Source: Polytrichum commune
Lineage: Eukaryota > Streptophyta > Polytrichopsida > Polytrichales > Polytrichaceae
Direction: 5' to 3'
Length of the DNA stretch: 64,000 nucleotides
Assembly (NCBI GenBank): GCA_950295325.1
Contig: OX485804.1
Coordinates: 67,926,033-67,990,032 of the forward strand
A program made the translations under genes and the position numbers. The notes beneath the pieces were generated by a model, which ran no database searches, was not told where the DNA came from, and saw only the letters and a list, made by a program, of their open reading frames with translations. Of the stretch, positions 1-10,878 are shown in pieces. Every line of letters begins with the position of its first letter. Position 1 is the first letter of the stretch.

Positions 1-28
1 ACATGGTTTCCTTTGTTTGGTTCTACAG

Positions 29-3000
29 GTGTTTTAGCACTCTGGCTGGCAACCCACAAAAAGCACATGAATGGACTTGGGAACTGAAAGATCCACGGTC
101 TGTGCTGCGGGTTCGCTCATATCCAGTCAGTAGTAATGTAGCTACACACGGCCGTGTATGGTTGTTTGATGACGTCACTAAAGAGCGGGATGCTAAGGAT
201 GCAGTTGAGGCTGCTGACATGGCAAAGACTCAATTTTTAGCTATGATGAGCCATGAGCTTCGGACACCCATGACTGGTATACAGGCACTTCTACTGTGGT
301 TTATTATGTAACTTTGAATATCTACTCTAAATATCTGAGTTAGTGTGACATTAGAATAGATTTAGTGTGCCTCTTTAGTTAGAATGGTCTTTGTGACGTT
401 TCATGTAGCACCAAGTGTCATGTAACACCCTCTGTTGCCACCCAGTGATTGCAAGACCATTAATTTGGGTTGATGACCTGTGGATGATGAATAGTGAGAG
501 CCACACTAAAATAAGATGTCTAGTGTAGTTAACTTTCTTGATCAAGGCCTTGCATCTTGCTATGTTTGAAGCATTTGATGAGTAACTGTGCGATATATCA
601 ATCTGGTGTTAGCAATGCAAGTTGCAGGTTCTAATAATTATTGTTTCCTTAGGGAATCTCAATAGGGAACCTTAGCAGAAAATAAAACTATATTTTAGTA
701 AGAAACAAGGTCTGCTGGTATTTAAGCATCTATATACTTTACTTTGAAGTACTCTGCATTGTTGTCTCTGTTAGATTGGATCTTTTTGGCTGCCATTATG
801 GGTTTTGTTTTGGTACACTTATTTGATTATTAAAGTTCTTTTGCTGAAAGAATGCCTCTCTTTGGCAGGGGTGTTGGGCATGTTGGACTTGCTTCGTCTC
901 ACAGCACTTACACCAGAGCAAGCTGGGTTTGTGCGTGTTATGCAAGGCTCTGCCGAGGGCTTGATGCAAGTTTTAGACGAGATATTGGACTTTTCTAAAA
1001 TACAGTCTGGGCATCTGGCCTTGGATGTTGTAGATTTTCATATAGGAGAGCTCTTGGAGCAGGTAAATTGACTACCTGTAAACTTTACAACTGTGAGTTT
1101 ATTCTATTACAATCTCAAAGCACAGGGTTATATGATTTCCTTATGAATTTTTGTTCATACATTAGTGTCCTCACTTTCAGTTTGGTGAAGACACACATTC
1201 ATGGAATTTAGGACCTTGGGATGTGATTTAGAGGCCAAACTTGTGACCTATAGTTTTATAAGTTTGAGATTTTATGGTATGAGCCACTACAAATGTGAGG
1301 GAACACTAAAATTATGCACTCACGTATATATTTAATGGCCAGGTATGTGCATTATTTCAAGGTCGATTAGCAGAGAAGAGATTACGCCTACATTTGACCA
1401 AGCCTGATGCTGATGAAATGGCAGTTCGGGGTGATTCCAATCGTTTACGACAGGTACTAAGCCTTACTTTGATGAAGGATTTGGAAGTATTTCTTGTGTT
1501 CCATCATTACAGGGAGGTGAACTTAGGTGACTACTGGTTTTGACCACGGTAGTGCATGTTAACAGGTACTTACAAACCTGGTAAGCAATGCCATTAAGTT
1601 CACTGAACGTGGCAACATAAGCATCACATGGCAGAGGACTCATGCATGCAATGCCCTTCCTGCTGTAGTTCCCGAGGATGAAGACATTGGGGAAGTCGGA
1701 CAAATTCAAGGTCATGAGGTATAGTAAAAGAAGACTCCACCTATCAAAGATTACCTCCCCTAACTTTCTTTTTTAACAAGTGAGTCACTTCTTGCAAAGA
1801 CTGCATCATAAAGGTCCTGTAATTCTTTGCCTTCAATGTGCCTTCAACAGTAATATCCAGTTTAATTCGGGTAATGTTATCCAGGTAGGCAGAAACGGAA
1901 ATGAAGGACATGCAGCCAGCAGTGACCAGTTGCAACTCAATAGACAAAAAGATGACATGAATCACAGTTTAGAGAAAGCAACACGCGTTGAAAACATTTT
2001 GCGAATGGTCTTGGCAGAGAGCCCTTTTAGAAGCATAAGTGAGAGTGAAAATGGGGGTACAGATAATCTTCATGGGGATATATCAGAACAGGATGATGGA
2101 GAGGATCCACCTTTCGCTGACGAGGATGAAATGGACATAGACTTGCAAATGTGGTTTGAGGTCAGGGTAACTGACACCGGTATTGGTCTCACCCAAGAGC
2201 AGCAATCCAGGCTTTTTCAATCTTTCTCGCAGGCGGATAGTAGCACAACAAGAAGGTTTGGTGGCACAGGGTTGGGCTTGGCAATTTCGAAAGGTCTGGT
2301 TGAAGTCATGGGAGGGAAGATTTGGGTTGAGAGTGAGATTGGGAAAGGGAGCACTTTTGCATTCCATGTCCCATTACGACTCGCTTTGAATATGGTAAAT
2401 TACTTACCACAACCGGAGCCTCCATCTCCTCCACGATCGACTCCTTTCAAAGTTAAGGACAAATCGCTACAGGTTTTGGTGGCAGAGGATAACAAAGTGA
2501 ACCAGTTACTCATCTCAAAGATGCTGAAGCATTACGGCCATGAGGTAGTATTCCTGAGCATATTTTTGGACTGAAGTTGTTCAGAACCGACTTAAAGGTG
2601 AACTAGCAATGCTACTTGGCTATGATGAGTCCTACATGCTGAGATAACTGCATCCTTCAGACGAGTTGTTTATCAACTGAGATGGTTAATCCTCCAGAGA
2701 AGTACTCTATGTTGCCCTATTAGTAAGCGTCAAAAATTTATGTGGGCTGCGCTTCATTCGTCTAGTCAGGGTAGAAGTAATATGGACTCAAGACCCTGGG
2801 TCGTCCCTTACATCGTCCTGGAGACTTCTGAAGAACACCTTGCGTATCAATTAAAGGACAAAAGTAGCATGAAATAAAATAGTCACCCACACCAATTTCT
2901 TAGAAAAACAATTTTTGTGCCCACACTAATTTTAAACTAGCGATTTGGCGTGGGTTGAAAAGTAATATGGGTTCTAGAGAATTGCTGTGGCCCACACTAA

Positions 3001-3389
3001 TAGGACCATTTAGTGTAGGTTGTATAACATTTGGGGGAACAAACATGCCTTTCAAGTTGCTCAATTCTTTGTCTACTATTATCTATGATGTGCAGGTCGA
3101 ACTAGTAGCTAATGGACAGCTTGCCGTGGAGGCCCTACAAACTGGGAAACATGATATGGTTTTGATGGACTTGCAAATGCCGGTGCTTGACGGCCTTAGT
3201 GCAACCAAAGCCATACGTGCCCTTGGTGGCCATGCGGCAGATATTCCCATTTATGCATTGACAGCCGACGTGTTAACCAAGGGCGATTTGTCTCTTGAAG
3301 CAATGGGCCTGGATGGGTACCTCACCAAGCCTATCAACTGGCAGAGCCTCTCGCATGTCATTGAGAAGGTTGTGAAGGGAAACCGATAA
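29..3389 (+). CDS. PAS-linked hybrid histidine kinase (PHK-like), 3' part, truncated by left edge
   Basis: Two-component hybrid kinase: autophosphorylates a His and passes the phosphate to its own receiver Asp. Exons that join in frame: 29-276, 869-1062, 1343-1453, 1566-1718, 1885-2544, 3096-3389 (stop TAA). Exon 1 ends a PAS/PAC module ([12 protein letters not shown]) and carries the H-box SHELRTP, which is split just before the next exon. Then come the N-box (LVSNAIKFT), G1 (DTGIGL), F ([11 protein letters not shown]) and G2 ([10 protein letters not shown]) boxes of the ATPase domain. The receiver starts at [10 protein letters not shown]; its phospho-acceptor Asp lies in [10 protein letters not shown] and its conserved Lys in LTKP. 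All catalytic residues are present. About 50 residues rich in Glu/Asp/Ser separate the N and G boxes, as in many plant hybrid kinases. There is no CHASE or ethylene-binding domain in the visible part; the N terminus lies outside the window. Assignment to the PHK group (PAS-histidine kinases of mosses) is inference from the PAC-HisKA linkage. Confidence 0.93.
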
Positions 3390-5657
3390 GCTTAATCTGG
3401 ATATTTATAGCTGATGTATCTGTTCACAAGGTCCACGAAGCAGATCTTTCACAACTTGTTGGATCACCAAGTTCTCAAAATGCTTCAATATGGAAGTTCT
3501 TGAGCTTGGTGGATCATCTATGGTGGGTTCATGGAGCAATGGTGCTCTAATATGCTCAGCCACTCCCAAAGTGATGCAGTGCGTAAATCAAAGCAACACG
3601 GGGTAAAGGACCAACATTGAATTTCCTGGTCGACCAAAGCTAAAATGGAGTACCTACCCCCATGTATGGAGGCTGCATGCGGTGGCTCATCGATCCCAGA
3701 CGGGAGTGTAAAAACGAATTTTGAGATACAGAAGATTTCATCATCTCTAAAGTGATTATTTGGGAAGTTTCAAATACAGCTCACATTGAGCAAAGAATTT
3801 GACCAAGGTGGTGATGATGAAAGAATTTTGACAAGGTATGTCCTTTAGAATTGATGGCCTCAACTGACAAAGTAAACAGGATTCGAGGCTGCAACCTGTG
3901 CCAGTGTGTCTCCTTGATAAATGATTCATGTAACCTTAGCTCTACCTCCACGATCATGTAGAGTCGCACATCTAGATGTACATTATAAAAAATTGTACCT
4001 GGAAATCATTCAAATAGAGATTGACAATGCTGAAACCTTACTACTACCATCACCATCTGGCATGACAAATGTTGAGTGGTCATTGAGTTTGGACTATTGG
4101 CCCATTATGGGACTCAATTCCTACTCCATCTTTCATGGAAAGTAAGATTAAGAATACGTAACTGCCTGAGTACCTGAATCTTGGTGGGAATGAAGAGTAT
4201 GCTCAATGGTGTACTGGAATGGATATATATTGTAGAGACAGAATCATTGGCGGGAGAACATTATAGTATGTCATACTTGGGGGCTTGTTTGGTACCAAAA
4301 ATTTTGGTTGGGTTATTTCTGTGCTGTAACCTACATTTTCAACATAGTGTGAGTAAGGAAGGTCTTGAATTATCTGGTATTTGAAGAATTATGAAGAGCT
4401 CATGATGTGGAAGACTCTTAATCTATTTGGACAGGTCCTAACTGGAGTTGTTCTGTAGTGCATGTACTTGTGGCAATTTGATTGTTCTTTTTCCTTGCCT
4501 AATAGGTGAAAAGACAAATGAAGCACATATAGGTGTACATATGTTTCGCCAATATGTCACTGATGATTGGTGATTTTTTGAAAGTGAGTGTCTAGGGAAC
4601 GTGGGACAAAAATTATAAAAGTAGATAGAATGTGGACATCACATACTTTTTGGCCCATGTTTGCGAAGGAGAGCCCTGAATTCTATCCATTTTTAATATC
4701 AGAATGCATGCATTGAAGCTGTTTGAAGATGCATACTCTAGGTGGGACTTTTAGGACATTGTTGTGGAGAGGAAGATTTTTAATATTGAATACCAATACC
4801 AAAGCTGAAGGTAACACTGGGTATGTGAGGCAATCTTGAACCCTCGCAAGTCGCACCATGTGCGAAGGCCACAACAAATCAAACAAATCATTTAAACTTT
4901 GAGGGCCAACTGTGTACAGACTATTAATGTGAATTTGATGGGTCCTAGCTTGTTTCAAAGAACTTTAGTATGCCACAAACTGTATCAAGGGAAATAGGCC
5001 CTGAGAATGGATCAGATAAAAATGGATGTGACATCACTGTAAAGGAAATGTGTAAATTCCTTGTATTAATCTTTTTGTATCTATAAAGAACAAAGCATTG
5101 GTTGAGACAAACCTGATCTATCATATCAAACAAGATCCACTTATTTGCATTACCATGCAACTTCCTCCTTTGGTGGTGTGCATGGTAACACCGACCCACT
5201 AGTAGGTTAGTACCAGGTACATAAAACAGAAATTTCAGAACCAAACTTAGAAGACCAGTTGCATGAATCCCATCAGCGATCAGCTCGCACTGGACGTGTA
5301 GCAACCTCTACTCTCCCCAGTTCAATTTCATGAATTCAATCAGAATTCAATAGGCATTTAGGAACTTTGGAATGACGAGGTCACATGGACAATGAATTTA
5401 CATAACAAGGACTAGTTGCCCAGAGACAAAGGAGTATGCACTTTTAATTTCAAGCCCTTAATTTCGAGTGAGATTTAAGTCCTGGATCATGCCACAGATA
5501 CAAATAGTTATTGGACCATATGGGTGCTTGAAGAAAGGCATGCAGATAAGGAAATAAAATATACACTCTTTGTTACAGAATAAGATTACAGTGCTCCAAA
5601 TAAAAAAATGTTGGCGAGATGATAATCGTCTCGACTTCTTCAGAGTACGTCCAGAGT
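3390..5657. other. Gene-poor interval between the histidine kinase and the BAHD gene
   Basis: AT-rich sequence with only short open frames (for example 119 codons on the minus strand at 4945-5304), none of which matches a family I recognise or shows a convincing exon structure. The first few hundred bases are probably the 3' UTR of the kinase. No clear repeat ends were found. Confidence 0.5.
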
Positions 5658-8600
5658 TTAATTGGCGGGGCGTCCTTGAATGTCGGCCAAGAAAAATTCG
5701 GGGTCAGACTCCAGCCGCTCCATGTGCTCGGGCTTGAGCGCCACAAAGACGTTCATGTAACCTTCGCCTTTGTTGGTGGGTAGCATGAGCACGGAGCCGT
5801 CGAACGGGTTGTTCCCGGGGCTACAATACACCGGGTTCCCGGACCCAAAATCCAACTCCATGAACCCCATGCGCGACCAGCTTGCGGCCGACACATCGTA
5901 GCCTGTGCTTGGCCCCGAGTTCACGTTCATCACCAACGGATTCTCGTGCACCTGCGCATACCCCAACAGCTTCCGGAAATACTCCTCCGAGAACCCGGCG
6001 ACCGCGTCCCGCACGCAGCTCGCGGCGAATGAGAGCGGACTGTTGGCAAGCTCGCCGCATTGCGCCTCCGCCCGCACGAAGCAGATCGCATTGCCAAAGT
6101 AGCCATTGGGGAGGTTCGGTTTCAACCGCTTCCGAGCATCGAGTGTCGTCAAAAACTTGGTGGTCGCCTGGCCTCCTAAACCCCTCGCTTTCGTCACCGA
6201 TCTCCAAATGTGGGCGTTAATGCTCTCGAACGTGGAGAATGTGCCCCGCTCGCCTCCGCCGATCGCCTTCTTCTTAACCCGCCGGAGCTGGTCCGGCGTG
6301 AAAAGGAAGACGCGTTCCGTGGGCCAACTCGCTGGGTCTCGCTGTGGAGCCGCTTGCTCGAGGCTGGTGAGCGATCGGACCTCCTTGGGCTGGAATCCCA
6401 GCTCCGCGCATTTGGATGGTTGCACTCGGAGGAGTGTCCGGTCGTGGAAGGGCGGATTGGACATCTCCTGCGACCTGGCCACTTCCGACCAGGAGGTAAG
6501 GAACTGGTTGACGGAGAGCCCGTCAGTGCACGCATGGTTGATGGTGGTCACCAACGACACCCCTCCGCAAGCAAATCTCGTCACCTGCCAAAACCAGACA
6601 TTGTTGAGCATCAACCTCAACTCGCTACTTTCTCAACTCGGTCACCACTTTGAGCACTCGCCTCTCGTGCGCAAAGAAAGTACCAGTTAATCTGCCGAAT
6701 CCGACGACCATCTCGACTCGCTACTTTCTCAACTCGGTCACCACTTTGAGCACTCGCCTCTCGTGCGCAAAGAAAGTACCAGTTAATCTGCCGAATCCGA
6801 CGACCATCTCGACTCGCTACTTTCTCAACTCGGTCACCACTTTGAGCACTCGCCTCTCGTGCGCAAAGAAAGTACCAGTTAATCTGCCGAATCCGACGAC
6901 CATCTCAACTCGCTACTTTCTCAACTCGGTCACCACTTTGAGCACTCGCCTCTCGTGCGCATAGAAAGTATCAGTTAATCTGCCGAATCCGACGGCCATC
7001 TCAACTCGCTACTTTCTCAACTCGGTCACCACTTTGAGCACTCGCCTCTCGTGCGCATAGAAAGTATCAGTTAATCTGCCGAATCCGACGACCATCTCAA
7101 CTCGCTACTTTCTCAACTCGGTCACCACTTTGAGCACTCGCCTCTCGTGCGCAAAGAAAGTATCAATTATTCTGCCGAATCCGACGACCATTCTAACACG
7201 TAGTATAACATAGTTGAAAATGAGGCACCCTTTGTGATGGAGTGCCCCCCTATATCACTCCATTAGTGATATGTTTCAATCGCTGTTTCAGAATGTAATA
7301 TGAGGGAGTCTCAAGTCTTCTTTCAATCTGATCATCAAATCGATATTAGTCTCTATCTCAACGAGGCTACTGCACTCCGCCTCCCTCCGGAATTAGTCAG
7401 TTTGGCAACATCTTGATGTACTTTGAGTACCATAAGCCTTTTGATTTCCCAAATTTTAAAATCAATTCCATTTCATTTCATTAGAAGATCGGTCATTTTC
7501 TCTACTCCTTTTTCTTTGACACAAACAAAACAAGGTATATTTCATTGCAAAAAACATACAATACCACCGGACCTGGAAAAAGAGAGCCAAGAAACTCTCT
7601 TGGGTGCATATGATGGAATCACAAATTCCCGGAAGGGTGAACAACCTAAGCATGATCAACTAAGCCAACACTAGGTGATTGATTGTTCCATGTGATTAAA
7701 TTTTTTTGAGCTACGGTAGGTAGAGGAGGTTGTTGCCGCCCCACGTAGTGTCAAACTTAGCAAGGACATCATCATAGATAGCCTTGCTTTTTGAGTCTTT
7801 GCGAGTTTTTTCCCACACAATTCTAACATAGGTAGTCAAGAAGGCTGTGCTGATTTGTTTTGCTTCACTTGAATAGCATCTCATCTAGTGCTTTATCGGA
7901 GGTAAAATAATTTTCTCTCAATCCAAATGGTCCACAACCTGATGAATCTAAGGAGATTTTTCTGCACTTCTAGTGCCCCCATTAGATTAACCTCATTTCA
8001 CATTAGGATAACTCTTTAGAGCCTTGATGCAGCGTGGTCCATGGTAGAGGGGCAATAACTTGCGGTGGCTTGGTTTTTTCTCTGGCAGTGAAGAAAGTGG
8101 TTCACTGGTCTCTTATAAATAATTTTTTTTTTAAAAGGTAGGGAGGTTGAGGAGATTAGACGATTAGTGTGCACGCACTTATGGTAAGCAAGCCACATTC
8201 AGCTATTTGTCTTAATTGGACACCTATAATTGAGAGCTGTGTACTTAGGTGTGGATCTCAGAACGGACACCAAAAAGACGTGTGTTCCAAATTGATTGGA
8301 CTACGGGCCCAAAAATTGTTAACTACTCTTGGGTCAACACAATGGGCCAAGAACTCTTATTGGTTCGTTTGATAAAGAAAGGGATTCTTCACTTTTGATG
8401 AAGAATAAGAGTCACATATATAAGCTTCAAAACTTATGAGGATACAGTCTTGATTTCGATTCTGCTAATATTCTCACACTAATCAGATGTTCCATGATCA
8501 GTTATAAAGGAAAACAAATCAGCAATTTGACAGTGAATTCAGATATTCATATGAGCTTCGAAAACTAGGAAAATGGCTACAGCCTCGATTCCGATTCCTC

Positions 8601-10878
8601 GTACTAGGTAAATAAGAATCCCGTGTTCAACATCCTAGGAGAAGTGAGCTAGTTGGCAGGAGGAAAAAAGAAAAAAAGAAAAAAAAGACAAAAATTGAGC
8701 GCAGACAAACATACCTGGACGTAGGTGATGGGGTATTCAGGAAACGCAGCCCCAAAACCCGCGGGAACTGGGTCCAGTAGCTCCGTGTAAAGCTTGTTGG
8801 GCTTGAATCCCTCAAACTCACTCAAACTGCCATCCACTGTCACCTCCACGAACTCCACTCCCGCATTGTTGCACACCAGCTCCAGCTTGCCATCTTTGCC
8901 TCTTCTCAACCTCCCCGCAGCTGGGTAGAATTTTGATAGCATTTTGGACAGGGATTCCTTCAAGTGCTGGGTGGGCATCACCTGCTTGGCATAATAAAGT
9001 GCACAGGAAAAACACTATCATGAGCATTGGCAGTTTCCTATCAGAGCATTCTAACACTCACAAACTCTCCATCATTGCGCTTTTTGGGTAACTCTGGACT
9101 TGTGGGTTAGTCCAGAATTAAGCAAGCATTGTGTGGGACAAACAAATATACAGTGCAAACGTGTCTACAACTATATGGTCATAAATGCACAACAAAAGAA
9201 ACCAATAGAAGCCACATACGAGGCACAACAACAAAAGTCGTGGGAAGAAATCACACTATCGAGGGGTTTGGTGGAATGATGTGAACCACCAGTTTTGTCC
9301 AGAGTTGGCCCAAAAAGTCCGGCATTACCTAAATACTAGTACACTGCACTGATTATCTCAATCAGTGCGTGTTACTATTCGGAGTTATGCAGTGCAATAA
9401 TGTCTTAATCAGGAGTTCAATTTTTACTAATGAAAGTTCAGACGTTATAGAACATAAATGACTTTGCTTGGTAAAACATTACATCCTGGTCAAATAGTTA
9501 TAGCACAGCGTAACTCCAAATAGTAACACGCACTAATTGGCATAATCAGAGTAGTAGACACTGCACTCTGTTGAAACTCTGTTTCAAGCACGTTGAACTT
9601 CCCCTAACTTGGCACTCTAACTCTCTATCTGTGTGGAGCGTCCGCAGGGGTCAGTAACTTTTATAACTTGGTCTGGAGCTGCTAAAACATTTGACAGGAG
9701 CAATCTTTTGGAACTATTTTCTTATTGTGCCAGTGGGCATTCTTATAAACCCGACTTACAAATTCTCAAAGATTTTATTGATTTTTCTTGGAAATGACAA
9801 AAATACCTATGGGGTCTGGATGGTGACCCCTGCTGTAGAAAGATTGATGTCGATTAATCCCAAGAATGACCTTTGACAGTGGAATGGAACCTTTTTTGAT
9901 TTGAGCACAATAGATTCGATAGATGACTTACTACCCTCTTGCATGTTGGTCCCCTTTGTGAAATTACAGCTTATCTATTATTAGAGGCATTAGAAGTGAT
10001 TTTAGAAACGAGCGTTATAAAGAGGAAGAGTTGAATGTTATGCAAGCAAACGGATATCAAACCGAAATGCTCCATCGTCGGTGCAACAAAGGGCAACAAC
10101 ACATTGCACTAAAGTAGGCCCCGACAGGATATCCCCCTATCAACAACAAATACTAAACCTACAGACACTGGAAACCAAGCACAGACTAATCCGCTGTGGA
10201 GAGTACCTTATGATAAGGTCGTGTAAGGAGCACAAATGGCGACTCGTCTATTAATACCATATAAGTGGACGATGCCGTGAGTCGACATTTGAAAGTGGGA
10301 GCCTTTTGTTTTTATTCAGATGCAAATGGTATCAATGGATTACTCTCACTACCCTCTTTCCAAGCATGTTGATTGCAACTCATCAATTCATTTGAGGCAT
10401 TAAAAGTGATTTAGAAACAAGCGTCCTAAAGAGGGAGAGTTCCCAAATGGAAACACTCCTGAAATGTTATGCAAGCAAACGCATGCATGTCACTGGTGAA
10501 ACCACATTGCATTAAGGCAGGCTCCATCCCCTTTGACCAACAAATACTAATACCTGCAAGTACGGACTGATCTGCTGTAGAGAGCATGAAAAGGTCGTGT
10601 GACTCGAAGCGCAACTTATGGATAACATAAAAAAAAGACAAGAGATTCATAGAATCCCCTCGCAGGTTGAATTGACAGGTTGGATTAAGAGTTGAAAGTG
10701 TTTGTTGCTTTTGAATTACCTGTGAGCCATCTTGACGCGCTGCGTAGAAGAGCAGCAGAGGGATATGGCGCGGCCGCACAATGTGATCGGCTCCCGACAT
10801 GGCCATCACATGCGGTTCACATGGCTCCTCTGGGTACACCGTGCTCACCTCCCTCTTCACCACCTTCATTGCTGCCAC
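5658..10878 (-). CDS. BAHD acyltransferase (HXXXD family), three exons
   Basis: Transfers an acyl group from acyl-CoA to an alcohol or amine in specialised metabolism; cytosolic as a family. Exons on the minus strand: 10878-10720, 8981-8715, 6584-5658, all phase 0, giving 450 aa, the usual BAHD size. Exon 2 carries the FYPAAGRLR core. The exon 2-3 junction restores the family motif YVQVTRFACGG. The catalytic HXXXD motif is HACTDG (His about residue 159). The structural DFGWG motif reads DFGSG near residues 387-391, a Trp-to-Ser change. There is no signal peptide or membrane segment. The N terminus (exon 1) is short and lacks an obvious targeting signal. Introns are 1.7 and 2.1 kb and hold a foldback MITE and a 96-bp tandem array respectively. 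The closest functional class may be HCT-like, but substrate cannot be told from sequence. Confidence 0.9.
6617..7190. repeat. 96-bp tandem repeat, six copies, in BAHD intron 2
   Basis: The word CTCAACTCGGTCACC recurs at 6632, 6728, 6824, 6920, 7016 and 7112, exactly 96 bp apart. The first copies are nearly identical and the later ones carry a few shared substitutions (GTACC to GTATC, AAAG to ATAG). Because 96 is a multiple of three, one frame stays open for about 100 codons, but this is a consequence of the repeat and not a gene. The array begins only about 30 bp from the acceptor of BAHD exon 3. Confidence 0.95.
9340..9570. mobile_element. Foldback MITE in BAHD intron 1
   Basis: Left arm (about 9342-9396) and right arm (about 9504-9568) are inverted copies of about 55 bp sharing AGTGCGTGTTACTATT, with scattered mismatches. 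The spacer is about 105 bp without coding potential. The terminal bases and target duplication could not be fixed by eye. Confidence 0.7.

Noticed and set aside
4945-5304. A 119-codon minus-strand frame between the kinase and BAHD genes
   Set aside because: No recognisable family, no exon partners, and average base composition for the spacer.
6210-6690. Several 100-190 codon + strand frames
   Set aside because: Antisense shadows of BAHD exon 3 in GC-rich sequence.
6650-6964. A 104-codon frame with a perfect 32-aa repeat
   Set aside because: Arises only because the 96-bp DNA repeat is a multiple of three and lies in an intron; there is no homology.
6617-7190. CRISPR-like regular array
   Set aside because: Units are identical end to end with no unique spacers, and the context is a plant intron.
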